The notes: generated by a model from the sequence alone, not told the origin. A stretch of DNA of 46,837 nucleotides from Bacteroides sp. (GCA_017621035.1 JAGATY010000077.1:1-46837); one strand, 5' to 3'. Positions 10,057 through 19,295 are shown, counted from the stretch's first letter. Program-made: numbers and translations.

Positions 10057-10234
10057 ACAGAACTGGGCAAGTGGTGTAACTCAGCTCCCCTCCTTCTGGA
10101 AGGAGGGGTGGCACAAGGTGACGGGGTGGTAGGTAGAGTTGGTTTACTTTGTGTTTCCACCTACCACCTCCCCCTGCGGGTACTCCTCCTTCCAGAAGGA
10201 GGAGAGCCGAGTTACACCACTTGCCCAGTTCTGT
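10057..10234. repeat. Long palindromic element, copy 1
   Basis: Positions 10057-10082 (ACAGAACTGGGCAAGTGG...) are exactly inverted at 10209-10234. Inside are two further hairpins centred on CTCCTTCTGGAAGGAG and CTCCTTCCAGAAGGAG. A second copy at 32457-32630 has a nearly identical central part of about 125 bp, and a partial copy lies near 33620-33690. The element has no coding capacity. Confidence 0.85.
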
Positions 10235-10299
10235 ATCATTACCTTCCACACCTTATATACCAACTGTCAACTGTCAACTATCAACCGTATCCACCGCGC

Positions 10300-10356
10300 A
10301 GCCACTCCCCTCCCTTGGGAGGGGCCGGGGGAGGGTCCAGGAGCCGGGGGAGGGTC
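10300..10356 (-). repeat. CCTCCCAAGGGAGGGG module, inverted copy
   Basis: GCAGCCACTCCCCTCCC then TTGGGAGGGGCCGGGGGAGG is the reverse complement of modules at 32259-32310 and 34858-34905; related copies lie near 9706-9755 and 32798-32845. It contains the palindrome CCCTCCCTTGGGAGGG. The final GGGAGGGTCC piece is duplicated here. Confidence 0.7.
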
Positions 10357-10404
10357 CGACTCTTCTACCACATCCATGGTACACAATATGCCCCACCTGC
10401 GGGA

Positions 10405-10435
10405 TTGTGAGGGTGGCGGGGGCGGCGTACCTTTG
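10405..10435 (+). promoter_or_regulatory. Promoter upstream of the Cys-leader ORF and susC
   Basis: TTG at 10405-10407, a 20-nt spacer and TACCTTTG at 10428-10435 fit the Bacteroidetes consensus. Transcription would start near 10442, about 24 nt before the short leader ORF and 118 nt before susC. Confidence 0.65.
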
Positions 10436-10465
10436 CAGCATCAAAATCAACTAAAACAAAAGCAT

Positions 10466-10630
10466 ATGAAACGAATGACAAACGGGCGAATGTACTGCTG
10501 CTGCAGACGTCGCGAACCATTAACTACTAATCACATCTATCTAAACAGGGTATATAAGTATGAAACGATTCAACAAAGCTATAACAACATGGGCACTCAG
10601 CCTGATAATTACCTCGGCTGCTTGGGCTGA
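10466..10630 (+). CDS. Candidate leader peptide with Cys-Cys-Cys run, overlapping susC start
   Basis: A 54-codon ORF begins MKRMTNGRMYCCCRRRE; the three TGC codons are at 10496-10504. It lies just inside the predicted transcript start and runs 71 nt into susC in a different frame, ending with TGA at 10628-10630. Consecutive cysteine codons in a short upstream ORF are the hallmark of cysteine-responsive attenuator leaders described in mycobacteria. Such a leader would let ribosome stalling report cysteine supply to the downstream operon. The overlap with the susC start would allow translational coupling. Against it: no ribosome-binding site stands out, ATGs at 10466, 10475 and 10490 all compete, and a chance ORF of this length is not rare. 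I rate the ORF plausible and the function hypothetical. Confidence 0.4.
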   Translation: MKRMTNGRMYCCCRRREPLTTNHIYLNRVYKYETIQQSYNNMGTQPDNYLGCLG

Positions 10631-13600
10631 GGAGGTCTCCCCGACGGATATTCGCATCAAGGGGAGGGTAACTGATAAGCAGGGAGAAGCCATCATTGGC
10701 GGAACCATCCAAGTAGAGAACAGTTCAATAGGTACAACATCTGATATCGACGGCCGGTTTGTGCTGGAGAATGTTCCCGCCGACAAACGCATCCAAATCA
10801 AGATTTCTTATCTGGGTTATAAGACCGTCGTCAGGGAGGTGAGTGCCGGTGAGGACTTCGACCTGCGTAACATTGTGCTGGAAGAAGATGCGCTGGGTCT
10901 GGACGAAGTGGTGGTAGTGGGCTACGGCACGCAACGTCGCACACAGCTGACCGGCTCGGTGACGAAGGTTCACGGAGAGCTGTTCGACAAGGGCACGGCT
11001 CCCACGCTGGATGCCTCACTCAGCGGAGCCGTCGCGGGACTGACCGTAACAGCCTCGTCGGGTCAGCCGGGAGCAGCCTCCAGCCTGCGCATCCGAGGGG
11101 GCAACTCGGTGAATGCCAGCAACGAGCCGCTCTACGTCATCGACGGGTTCATCTACTACAAGGATGCCAGTGCCACACAGACCGGACTGGGTGCCATCGA
11201 GAGCAGTCTGAACCCCCTCTCTACCATCAATCCGCTCGACATTGAGAGCATCGAGGTGCTGAAGGACATCTCAGCCACCGCCATCTACGGCTCGCGCGGT
11301 GCCAACGGCGTCATTCTGGTGACCACCAAGAAAGGTCGCCAAGGTAAAGCCACCGTGAGTTATCGCTACTCGGCCGGCTTCGACCAGGTGAGCAAGCAGC
11401 TCGACCTGATGACAGCTTCGGAGTGGGCCGGTTTCCAGAAGAAATACTACAGCTACAACAAGGGAGGATTCAGCGAGGCAGAAATCGCCACCCTGGGCGA
11501 AGGTACCGACTGGCAAGAGGCCATGCTTCGGAACGCCTTCCGGCAGAGCCACGAGGTGTCGGTCAGTGGTGGTACAGAGACGGCACGGTACGCCTTCTCG
11601 GCAAGCTACAGCAATCAGGACGGCATTGTGCTGAACTCCGGCTTCAAGCGCTACAACTTCCACCTCAATGCAGACTGGAACCTGAGCAAGCAACTCTCCT
11701 TCGGCATCTCGGCTACCTACGGCAAGAGCACACAGCATGGTCTGACCACCACGGAGGAGGTAGCCTACAACTCATCTCCCTACTCGGCCGGCATCACCAA
11801 CAGTTTTGTCTACGGACTGCTGACACCACGGGTGGTTCCCGTCTACCTGGAAGATGGCTCATTCAACTACTCCAACCCCTACGAGTATGCCTACTTCGCC
11901 ATCGGTGACAAGTCTGCCAATGCCGTGAGCGACCTGGTGAACTCCGTGGCCGAAAGCATCAACAGCTATCTGCTCTCCAACATCTGGGCGCAGTACAAGC
12001 TGGGAGACTTCACCGCCAAAGTTACCGTGGGACTGAACAAGGAGCAGATTACACAGAACTACTTCTCGCCCTCGTACACCTCGCTCGGCCTCTCCAACGA
12101 AGGCATGGGCGGCATCGGCAACAAGGCCAACGAAATCTGGCAGCAGGAATACACACTGAGCTGGGCCAAGCAGCTGAACGATGCCAACTACGTGGATGCG
12201 CTGGTGGGGTACACCTATCAGAACAGCAGCTCAAACTACAACTCCGTGCTGGTGACACACTTCACCAACGAGGAACTGAAACACAACAATCTGGCCGACG
12301 GTTCGGACATCTACCCTCCCCGCTCGGGCGAGACGAAGGCCAGGCTGAACTCCCTCATTGCCCGCGTAAACTACACGTTGCTCAATCGCTACAACCTGAC
12401 GGCAACCTTCCGTGCCGACAACTCCTCCCGCTTTGCCAAGAGCCATCGCTGGGGATATTTCCCCTCACTCGGCCTGTCGTGGAACGTCAACGAAGAAGCC
12501 TTCCTCGCCTCTTCACCCGTGGTATCGGCACTGAAGTTAAGAGCATCGGCCGGCGTGGTGGGTAATCAGGAGATTGGTGACTATGAATACTCGCTGAACT
12601 ACACGGCCGGACAGTATGACGGTTCATCCAGCTACAGCAAGGCCAATGCCGCCAACGACAATCTGAAGTGGGAAACCACCACCTCCTACAACATCGGTGC
12701 AGACCTGGGACTGTGGAACAACCGCGTGAACGTGGTGGCCGACCTCTACTACAAGAAGACGAGCGACCTGCTGCTGGAAGTGCCCGTAGGTTTTGCCTCC
12801 GGCGTCAGCACCCAGCTGCAAAACGTAGGCAATGTGGTGAACAAAGGAGTCGAACTGAGCATCAGCGCCACTCTGCTGAAGCGGAAAGCCCTACAATGGA
12901 GTGCCTCGGCCAACATCGCCCACAACAGCAACCGCATCACCAACATGGGCAGTTCAGACAACATCATCATGGGCACAAGCAATGAGACCATTCTTCGCCG
13001 CGGCGAATCGCTGGGCAGCTTCTACGGCTTGCGCTTCGAGGGCGTGGTGCAGCAGGAGGACAACATCGCCCAACTGCCCACCGTGAACGGTAACAATGCC
13101 AAGCCGGGTGATGCCCGCTTTGCCGATACCGACAAGAATGGACGCATCGACGGTAATGACCGCGTCATTCTGGGTAGCATCCAGCCTGACTTCACCTACG
13201 GCTTCTCCACCCAACTCAACTGGAAGCAACTGGACATAGCCATTTCATTTGCCGGCAGTGTAGGCAACGACCTGTTCAACTCGCTGGGCAGACGTCTGGA
13301 GCAAACCGGTGACAGCTACAACCTGTTGCGCACGGTACTCGACAGCTGGACCAGCGACAATCCCTCGCAACGCTATCCCTATGCCGGCAACCAGCGTCCC
13401 TTCTCCTACATCGACAGTCGCTATGTGGAAGATGCCTCCTACCTGAAGCTGCGTAACGTAACCGTGGGCTACACCCTACCCCTCCGTCCGAGCATCCCGC
13501 TGAAGGCACGAGTGTTTGCAACGGCATCCAACCTGTTCACCTTCACCTCTTACTCGGGTTACGACCCGGAGGTGGCCTCTGGTACAGACACCGGCGCCTA

Positions 13601-13646
13601 TCCCTCAGCACGCTCTTTGGTATTCGGCATAGACCTTACCTTCTGA
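10560..13646 (+). CDS. SusC/RagA-family TonB-dependent outer-membrane transporter
   Basis: A 1028-residue protein that imports a large nutrient across the outer membrane using TonB energy. Order: signal peptide (residues 1-23, ending AAWAE), carboxypeptidase-regulatory-like domain (about 28-105, IKGRVTDKQGEAIIGG), the SusC signature DEVVVVGYGTQ (about 114-124), plug domain with LRIRGGNSVNASNEPLYVIDG and IEVLKDISATAIYGSRGANGVI, then the 22-strand barrel ending in LVFGIDLTF. It is paired with a SusD-like lipoprotein gene 55 nt downstream. No glycoside hydrolase, sulfatase or hybrid two-component sensor is nearby. Instead a symporter follows SusD and cysK follows that, so the cargo may be a peptide or sulfur-containing compound rather than a glycan; that is inference. 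Confidence 0.95.
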   Translation: MKRFNKAITTWALSLIITSAAWAEEVSPTDIRIKGRVTDKQGEAIIGGTIQVENSSIGTTSDIDGRFVLENVPADKRIQIKISYLGYKTVVREVSAGEDFDLRNIVLEEDALGLDEVVVVGYGTQRRTQLTGSVTKVHGELFDKGTAPTLDASLSGAVAGLTVTASSGQPGAASSLRIRGGNSVNASNEPLYVIDGFIYYKDASATQTGLGAIESSLNPLSTINPLDIESIEVLKDISATAIYGSRGANGVILVTTKKGRQGKATVSYRYSAGFDQVSKQLDLMTASEWAGFQKKYYSYNKGGFSEAEIATLGEGTDWQEAMLRNAFRQSHEVSVSGGTETARYAFSASYSNQDGIVLNSGFKRYNFHLNADWNLSKQLSFGISATYGKSTQHGLTTTEEVAYNSSPYSAGITNSFVYGLLTPRVVPVYLEDGSFNYSNPYEYAYFAIGDKSANAVSDLVNSVAESINSYLLSNIWAQYKLGDFTAKVTVGLNKEQITQNYFSPSYTSLGLSNEGMGGIGNKANEIWQQEYTLSWAKQLNDANYVDALVGYTYQNSSSNYNSVLVTHFTNEELKHNNLADGSDIYPPRSGETKARLNSLIARVNYTLLNRYNLTATFRADNSSRFAKSHRWGYFPSLGLSWNVNEEAFLASSPVVSALKLRASAGVVGNQEIGDYEYSLNYTAGQYDGSSSYSKANAANDNLKWETTTSYNIGADLGLWNNRVNVVADLYYKKTSDLLLEVPVGFASGVSTQLQNVGNVVNKGVELSISATLLKRKALQWSASANIAHNSNRITNMGSSDNIIMGTSNETILRRGESLGSFYGLRFEGVVQQEDNIAQLPTVNGNNAKPGDARFADTDKNGRIDGNDRVILGSIQPDFTYGFSTQLNWKQLDIAISFAGSVGNDLFNSLGRRLEQTGDSYNLLRTVLDSWTSDNPSQRYPYAGNQRPFSYIDSRYVEDASYLKLRNVTVGYTLPLRPSIPLKARVFATASNLFTFTSYSGYDPEVASGTDTGAYPSARSLVFGIDLTF

Positions 13647-13701
13647 ACAACTATTAAATACAAAACAACTTATTACTCAAACAAACTAAATCAATTAAAG
13701 T

Positions 13702-15354
13702 ATGAAAAAGATTTTATTCCTTCAGACACTGGCTGCTACAGCTTTTGCAGCCACACTCGCTGCCTGCAGCGACAATGACAACAACGGTTCAAACCCGGGC
13801 ATCATCGACAACCCCGTCACCAGCGACGAGACAGCCATCTCCACCGTCAACGGTGTATATAGTCAGTGGCAACCACTCAGCTCTTCATTCTCGTTCATCA
13901 TTGAATTGAATAGCAACAGCCTCATATCATTCGAGGGAGAAGAGTCAGAAGCAGGGCCGCAGAACAGTCGATTCGAGCAAACGCCCGACAGCTGGTATCA
14001 GGTGAAGATATTCAACAAGCTGCTGCTTGGCGTAAGCAACGACAACGAAAACATCACGCTGGTGACCGACGCCTACAAGAACGGCAAGGTGAGTGAAGCC
14101 GGCTACAAGGCTGCCGTGGGTAAGGCCAAACTGCTACGTGGACTGGCCTATCTCTATCTGGTTCAGCTGTGGGGTGAAGTTCCCGTCTTTACAGAAGAGG
14201 GAGGAAGCACCACCGAGCGTCAGAGCATCGACAACGTCTATAACCAAATCGTAAGCGACCTGACCGATGCCGAATCACTGCTGGCCGACTACAACGGTGA
14301 CCCTATCACTCCCTCCAAACAGGCTGCACAAGCTTTGCTGGCACGTGCTTACCTGGCATGGGGCGACAATCCGCTCACCACTTCGCAGATTGAAGCCATT
14401 GCCAACAGTCAGACAGACCCTGCTTTCAGTAAGACTGACTCCCGACTGGAGAAAGCTGTAGCGTATGCCGATAAGGTAATCAAGAGCGGAAAGCTGGCAC
14501 TGGCCGCCGACTACTCCAAGCTTTTCGGCCGCGAATACGAAAGCAACAAGTTGGGTGACAACGAGCATCTCTTCACCATCAAACACGACGGTGACGCCTT
14601 CGACGCACAAGGCAACCACCAAACACACTGCTCCTGGACATTCCCCTTCCTGAATGGTGAGAACGGACAAGAGTTCAAGGACAACCACACCGAGGTGGCC
14701 GACATCGACCTCTACGACAACTGGGCAGCCGAATATCCCGACGACAAACGTCTGGCCAAAACCTATCTGACTAAGTTAACCAACCCTGAAGATGGTTTCA
14801 CCTATACTTATTATGCCCCTATCTACACTCCTCTCAATGGCAAGGGCGTAGACCAGTCATACTACAACTCCGAGAATGAGGAGATTACCAAGAACTCTGT
14901 CGACCGCATTGAGGTGCGCTATGCCGAAGTACTGCTTATCAAGGCAGAGGCATTGGTTCAGCTAGGACGCAACAGTGAGGCAGCCGAGCCCTTCAACCAA
15001 CTGCGCCGTCGTGCCGGTATCGAGGAGGTAAGTGCCCCCACCTTCGACCAAATCAAGCGTGAGTGGGACTATGAGTTCACCTACGAGCAGAAGAAGGTGC
15101 TGAACAACTACCGCTGGAAAGACCTCATTGCTTCCGTACAGAAGGTTTCCACTTATGAACACTTCGACGACAGCTATGCAGTGGAGGGGGAGACTGGCCG
15201 CGACGGCAACGTGGTATCAGCCTTCTATGCCAAGGTACACAAGCATCTGGTGGCTAAGTACAACAATGTGAAAGGCAAGCACTATCGCCAGCCCATCCCC
15301 ACCGGACTGAAGGGTGAAGACTTGGGCATTGTGCCGCAAAACCCGGGATATTAA
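13702..15354 (+). CDS. SusD/RagB-family nutrient-binding outer-membrane lipoprotein
   Basis: A 550-residue lipoprotein that caps its partner SusC transporter and binds the substrate at the cell surface. The signal peptide ends in the lipobox LAAC with C22 as the lipidated residue, followed by S-D-N-D, a likely surface-export signal. SusD-type helical repeats are visible: AKLLRGLAYLYLVQLWGEVPVF (N-terminal SusD-like region), ALLARAYLAWG, then the C-terminal RagB region with RIEVRYAEVLLIKAEALVQLG and FNQLRRRAGI. The C-terminus RQPIPTGLKGEDLGIVPQNPGY is the usual family ending. It shares an operon with the SusC gene and probably with the symporter gene 70 nt downstream, since no clear terminator lies between them. 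Confidence 0.94.
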   Translation: MKKILFLQTLAATAFAATLAACSDNDNNGSNPGIIDNPVTSDETAISTVNGVYSQWQPLSSSFSFIIELNSNSLISFEGEESEAGPQNSRFEQTPDSWYQVKIFNKLLLGVSNDNENITLVTDAYKNGKVSEAGYKAAVGKAKLLRGLAYLYLVQLWGEVPVFTEEGGSTTERQSIDNVYNQIVSDLTDAESLLADYNGDPITPSKQAAQALLARAYLAWGDNPLTTSQIEAIANSQTDPAFSKTDSRLEKAVAYADKVIKSGKLALAADYSKLFGREYESNKLGDNEHLFTIKHDGDAFDAQGNHQTHCSWTFPFLNGENGQEFKDNHTEVADIDLYDNWAAEYPDDKRLAKTYLTKLTNPEDGFTYTYYAPIYTPLNGKGVDQSYYNSENEEITKNSVDRIEVRYAEVLLIKAEALVQLGRNSEAAEPFNQLRRRAGIEEVSAPTFDQIKREWDYEFTYEQKKVLNNYRWKDLIASVQKVSTYEHFDDSYAVEGETGRDGNVVSAFYAKVHKHLVAKYNNVKGKHYRQPIPTGLKGEDLGIVPQNPGY

Positions 15355-15424
15355 GGAAAGCAAAGAGCCTCCCCATAAGAGTGTGTCATCAATCGATGGA
15401 TCCGATTAAATTATAATTTCAGAT

Positions 15425-16573
15425 ATGAAAACAATCCTTACTCTAATCCTTGCCGTTGTGCTCGGCTGTGTGGCCGGAGTCTTCATTCCCGAAGCCGGAA
15501 TGGAGGGGGTACTTGTGGTGAAACAAGTGTGCGGAGAGGTCATCTTCTTTCTGGTGCCACTCATCATTCTAGGGTTTGTGGCACCTTCCATTGCATCGCT
15601 CAGAGGCAATGTGTCACGTCTGATTCTGCTGGCCTTTGCCTTGGCCTATCTCTCCTCGGTGGGAGCTGCCGCCTTTGCTACCCTGGCCGGCTACGAGCTG
15701 ATTCCTTGGTTGAACATCCGGCCTGCCGATGAAGATGCCCGGATGCTTCCCGAAGTGTTGTTCCGCCTGGAGATTCCGCCCCTGATGAGTGTGATGTCTG
15801 CCCTGCTGACAGCTGTATTGCTGGGGTTAGGCGTCATCTGGACCCGTGCCGAAGAGGTGGGAAGACTGCTCACCCAGTTTCAGCAGATTGTACTCCAACT
15901 GGTCAGACGTGTGCTCGTGCCCGTGCTGCCCATCTATGTGGCCGCCAACTTCTGTGCCCTGGGGTATGAGGGAAGCCTCAGCCGCCTCAAGGTGTTCCTG
16001 CCCGTTATTCTGATTGTCATCGTGGGACACTTCCTCTGGCTGGCATTGCTCTATGGCCTGGCCGCTCTCTACTCGGGAAAGAACAGTCTGGAGGTGATTC
16101 GCCACTACGGATCGGCCTATCTGACGGCACTGGGTACCATGTCCTCGGCCGCCACGCTGGGGGTTGCCCTGCAGTGTGCCCACAAGAGTCGGCTGTTGCG
16201 GAAGGAGACGGTGGACTTTGGCATTCCGCTCTTTGCCAACATTCATCTCTGCGGGTCGGTGCTGACGGAGACATTCTTTGTCTGCGTGGTTTCCCAACTG
16301 CTCTATGGCCACCTGCCCGAGCCGGTCACAATGTTTCTCTTCATTCTGCTGCTGGGCGTGTTTGCCGTAGGCGCACCGGGTGTACCGGGCGGAACGGTAC
16401 TCGCGTCACTGGGTATCGTCATCTCAGTGCTGGGTTTCGATGATGCCGGCACAGCCATGCTCATTGCCATCTTTGCACTGCAGGATAGCTTCGGCACAGC
16501 CTGCAATGTCACGGGTGATGGAGCACTGACACTCATCCTCGACACCTGGTCTCGCAGGAGGGGAAAGGCGTAA
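15425..16573 (+). CDS. Dicarboxylate/amino acid:cation symporter family protein (paralogue 1)
   Basis: A 382-residue inner-membrane transporter with about eight hydrophobic segments plus re-entrant loops. Family hallmarks are the serine-rich loop ALGTMSSAATLG (around residue 240), GAPGVPGGTVLASLG (around 320) and [15 protein letters not shown] near the C-terminus, the last holding the substrate-coordinating Asp and Asn. Members carry glutamate, aspartate, C4-dicarboxylates, serine or cystine with Na+ or H+. The substrate here is not evident. Its place 70 nt after SusD makes it the likely inner-membrane step of the same uptake route. With cysK downstream and a Cys-rich leader upstream, a sulfur amino acid such as cystine is worth testing. 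A paralogue lies at 35936-37120. Confidence 0.88.
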   Translation: MKTILTLILAVVLGCVAGVFIPEAGMEGVLVVKQVCGEVIFFLVPLIILGFVAPSIASLRGNVSRLILLAFALAYLSSVGAAAFATLAGYELIPWLNIRPADEDARMLPEVLFRLEIPPLMSVMSALLTAVLLGLGVIWTRAEEVGRLLTQFQQIVLQLVRRVLVPVLPIYVAANFCALGYEGSLSRLKVFLPVILIVIVGHFLWLALLYGLAALYSGKNSLEVIRHYGSAYLTALGTMSSAATLGVALQCAHKSRLLRKETVDFGIPLFANIHLCGSVLTETFFVCVVSQLLYGHLPEPVTMFLFILLLGVFAVGAPGVPGGTVLASLGIVISVLGFDDAGTAMLIAIFALQDSFGTACNVTGDGALTLILDTWSRRRGKA

Positions 16574-16578
16574 AAAAG

Positions 16579-16831
16579 CCCCGAAAACAGTACTCAACGG
16601 TTGCAAAAGGGTGTCGGGAAGCCCCGACAGGTCGCGCAACCGTTGCAAAGCATCGTCGGGAGTCCCGACAGCACTACTCAACCGTTGCAAAGCACTGTCG
16701 GGAGGTCCCGACAGCATTACTCAAGCGTTGCAAAGTATTGTCGGGAGGTCCCGACAGTGTTACTCAAGCGTTGCAAAGCATTGTCGGGAGTCCCGACAGC
16801 GCTACTCAACGCTTGAGTTCTGTTTTCGGGA
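16579..16831 (+). repeat. Tandem array, 42-43 bp period, five units, with terminal inverted repeats (array 2)
   Basis: TTGCAAA recurs at 16601, 16643, 16685, 16728 and 16771. Most units contain a strong palindrome such as TGTCGGGAGGTCCCGACA, with loop length varying by one base. The ends 16579-16603 and 16807-16831 are inverted copies (21 of 25 positions). The array begins 6 nt after the symporter stop and is the reverse-orientation relative of array 1. The hairpins may end the upstream transcript. No gene is seen from 16574 to 16938. Confidence 0.88.
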
Positions 16832-16875
16832 CTTTCCGACACCCTCTCTCCCTGCAAAATACCACAGTCACGGTA

Positions 16876-16906
16876 TTGCCAGTACCACAAAAGGGGCGTA
16901 TCTTTG
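16876..16906 (+). promoter_or_regulatory. Promoter for cysK
   Basis: TTG at 16876-16878, a 20-nt spacer and TATCTTTG at 16899-16906, 33 nt before the cysK start. It indicates that cysK is transcribed separately from the SusCD-symporter genes, at least in part. Confidence 0.65.
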
Positions 16907-16938
16907 CAAAAACTTTTAATCAATAAACGGATATAACT

Positions 16939-17886
16939 ATGGCAAAGATTCATCAAAGCCTGACTTCCCTCATCGGGAACACGCCCCTTTTGGAGGTGCA
17001 GAACATCGAGAAGGCCGAGGGCCTGAAGGCACGCCTCCTTGTGAAAATCGAGTACTTCAACCCCGGTGGCAGTGTGAAGGACCGCATCGCCCTGGCCATG
17101 ATAGAAGATGCCGAGGCTAAGGGACTGCTGAAGCCCGGAGCCGTCATCATAGAACCAACCAGTGGCAACACGGGCATCGGTCTGGCATGGGTGGCCTCGG
17201 TAAAGGGTTATCGACTTATCCTTACCATGCCCGAAACAATGAGCACCGAGCGACAGAATCTTCTGAAAGCACTGGGCGCCACACTGGTTCTGACCCCCGG
17301 CAGCGAGGGAATGAAAGGCGCCATCCGCCGTGCAGGGGAACTGAAGGAGGAGAATCCCGGCAGCATCATCCTGCAACAGTTTGAAAATCCGGCCAACCCT
17401 GCCATACACACCCGTACCACTGCCGAAGAAATCTGGCGCGACACCGACGGCGAAGTAGACCTCTTTGTTGGGGGCGTTGGCACCGGAGGAACGCTGAGCG
17501 GTACGGCCGAGGGACTGAAGAGACACAATCCACAGATAAAAGCCATAGCCGTGGAGCCGGACAACTCGCCCGTGCTGAGCGGTGGCAATCCCGGTTCGCA
17601 CAAGATACAAGGCATCGGTGCCGGCTTCGTGCCCCGGAACTTCCATGCAGAAGAAGTAGATGAAATCATCCGTGTGAAAGATGACGACGCCATCCGCGCC
17701 TCGCGCCTGCTGGCACAGAAAGAGGGACTGCTGGTAGGCATCTCCTCCGGTGCAGCCCTGCATGCCGCCATCCAACTAGCCAAACGGGAAGAGAATGCAG
17801 GGAAAACCATCGTCACACTGCTGCCCGACACCGGTGAGCGATACCTCTCCACCGTGCTCTATGCGTTTGAAGACTATCCGGTATAA
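16939..17886 (+). CDS. cysK: Cysteine synthase A (O-acetylserine sulfhydrylase)
   Basis: A PLP enzyme that makes L-cysteine from O-acetylserine and sulfide in the cytoplasm. At 315 residues it has the standard length. NPGGSVKDR carries the PLP lysine (K47). TSGNTG (about residues 74-79) is the substrate loop, [10 protein letters not shown] binds the PLP phosphate, and [11 protein letters not shown] lies near the C-terminus. The start follows a good promoter and a short leader. No serine acetyltransferase gene is adjacent. It sits downstream of the SusC/SusD/symporter genes, which raises the possibility of a shared link to cysteine supply. The enzyme call is strong; the link is inference. Confidence 0.95.
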   Translation: MAKIHQSLTSLIGNTPLLEVQNIEKAEGLKARLLVKIEYFNPGGSVKDRIALAMIEDAEAKGLLKPGAVIIEPTSGNTGIGLAWVASVKGYRLILTMPETMSTERQNLLKALGATLVLTPGSEGMKGAIRRAGELKEENPGSIILQQFENPANPAIHTRTTAEEIWRDTDGEVDLFVGGVGTGGTLSGTAEGLKRHNPQIKAIAVEPDNSPVLSGGNPGSHKIQGIGAGFVPRNFHAEEVDEIIRVKDDDAIRASRLLAQKEGLLVGISSGAALHAAIQLAKREENAGKTIVTLLPDTGERYLSTVLYAFEDYPV

Positions 17887-17954
17887 GAAAACAACCCCTC
17901 GCAGACTCTCTCCTATCCAAGGGGAGAGCCTGTAAACCAATTTACACATACAAC

Positions 17955-18590
17955 ATGACTTCATTCATTTTAGCCGACAATCAAGACATTACCCGTGCCG
18001 GATTGCAGCATTACATCTGCCAACTCTTTCCGGAAGCAAGCATCGTTAACGTGACTTGCAAAAGGGAGCTGATGACAGCACTGAAAGAGCACGAAAACGG
18101 CATCGTGGTGATGGACTACACCTTGTTCGACCTGCAGGGCACGGATGAGCTGCTCATCATCGGGAAACGCTTTCCGCAAAGCAGGTGGCTGCTCTTCTCC
18201 CACGAGCTGAGCGAAAACTCCATCCGTCAGCTGAGTGCCGAACCCTCCATCAGTCTGATACTGAAAGAGTGCTCCTGCGAGGAGATTTTCATGGCGCTGA
18301 AGTGTGCCACACAGGGTGAACGCTACCTCTGCCATCAGATTTCAAACCTGCTACTCACCCACCCCACCAAGCAACCCTCCATCCTGACCACGACCGAAGT
18401 AGAAATCCTGAAACTGATTGCCCACGGGAAGAGTGTAAAGGAGATTGCCGCCCTCCGCGTCTCAAGCATTCATACCATCATCACCCACAAGAAGAACATC
18501 TTCCGCAAACTGGAGGTGAACAATGTTTATGAAGCTACCCGCTATGCACTCCGCGCAGGGCTGATTGAACTGGTGGAGTATTACATCTGA
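17955..18590 (+). CDS. Orphan LuxR-family response regulator
   Basis: A 211-residue DNA-binding regulator. The N-terminal receiver-like domain (about residues 1-118) has an acidic start ADNQD, a candidate phospho-acceptor D54 in VVMDYTLFD, a switch serine in LLFSHE and K104 in SLILKEC. The C-terminal LuxR/NarL helix-turn-helix (about 143-205) reads LTTTEVEILKLIAHGKSVKEIAALRVSSIHTIITHKKNIFRKL, given here in overlapping pieces only as a guide: LTTTEVEILKLIAHGKS, then VKEIAALRVS, then HTIITHKKNIFRKL. No histidine kinase is adjacent, so its partner is encoded elsewhere or it responds to another signal. It is convergent with the ferritin gene. Confidence 0.85.
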   Translation: MTSFILADNQDITRAGLQHYICQLFPEASIVNVTCKRELMTALKEHENGIVVMDYTLFDLQGTDELLIIGKRFPQSRWLLFSHELSENSIRQLSAEPSISLILKECSCEEIFMALKCATQGERYLCHQISNLLLTHPTKQPSILTTTEVEILKLIAHGKSVKEIAALRVSSIHTIITHKKNIFRKLEVNNVYEATRYALRAGLIELVEYYI

Positions 18591-18633
18591 ACCGGTGGAG
18601 CATTGCATCTGAATGAAGGAAAGAATGAGGGGA

Positions 18634-18686
18634 ATAAAAAAACGAGTTGACAAGGTTTGCATTGCATAACTCCTTGTCAACTCGTT
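18634..18686 (-). terminator. Terminator of the ferritin gene
   Basis: AACGAGTTGACAAGG at 18641-18655 pairs perfectly over 15 bp with 18672-18686. Read on the minus strand the stem is followed by a T-tract (complement of the A-run at 18635-18640). On the plus strand no T-tract follows, so it serves ferritin mainly. Confidence 0.85.
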
Positions 18687-18705
18687 AACTTATCAGTTCG
18701 TCAAC

Positions 18706-19221
18706 TTATTCAGCCAACGGTGAAGCCTGTTTGTAAGCACGTGCTGCCAACTCCTTATTCAGCATGTACATGCCATACTTGTTACCCTCCACAGCTTCTA
18801 CGGCAGCAATCATATCGCGAGCAGACTCTTCCTCCTCAATTTGTTCGTCGATGAACCAAACCAGACGGTTGATAGAAGCGAAATCTTTGTCTTCGTTAGC
18901 GATAGTTGCCAGGTTATTGATGAGTGCTGTTACCTTCTTCTCATGTTCCAATGTCTGCTTGTACATATCCAACACACTGTTCCAAGTAGTGGGTACCTCT
19001 TCAATAGGCAGCAGTGTTACCTTAGCATCAAGTGAGTTCAGATAGTTCATGAAGATACGAGCATGGTCTTGCTCTTCGCAGAATTGCACGTAAAACCAGT
19101 TGGCCACACCCTTGTGTCCCTTGGCTTCAGCGTCCATTGACATAGAAAGATAGAGGTAAGCAGACCAAAGTTCTGCATTGATTTGTGCGTTAATCGCATC
19201 ATGTAATTTCTGGCTTAACAT
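18706..19221 (-). CDS. ftnA: Bacterial ferritin
   Basis: Stores iron as a mineral inside a 24-subunit shell. At 171 residues it is a full-length non-heme ferritin. The four-helix ferritin fold carries the ferroxidase residues at the same positions as in E. coli FtnA: E17, E50 and H53 (in QFCEEQDHAR), E94, Q127 and E130. The start MLSQKLHDAI is standard for the family. The gene is transcribed toward the orphan LuxR-type regulator and ends in its own terminator. Upstream on the minus strand a promoter and a small palindrome can be seen, which may mediate iron- or oxidant-dependent control. Confidence 0.95.
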   Translation of the reverse strand: MLSQKLHDAINAQINAELWSAYLYLSMSMDAEAKGHKGVANWFYVQFCEEQDHARIFMNYLNSLDAKVTLLPIEEVPTTWNSVLDMYKQTLEHEKKVTALINNLATIANEDKDFASINRLVWFIDEQIEEEESARDMIAAVEAVEGNKYGMYMLNKELAARAYKQASPLAE

Positions 19222-19264
19222 AGTCGTACAGTTTTAAATGAATAAATTTGTTTTTTTGTTGATG

Positions 19265-19295
19265 CAAAAGTAGTGCATCCCAACCAATCCTGCAA
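19265..19295 (-). promoter_or_regulatory. Promoter for ferritin with possible operator upstream
   Basis: On the minus strand TTG (complement of 19293-19295), a 20-nt spacer and TACTTTTG (complement of 19265-19272). Just upstream, CTATC at 19306-19310 and GATAG at 19315-19319 form a small palindrome with a further TTTTTCCTATCC copy beside it, a candidate operator. Confidence 0.6.
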
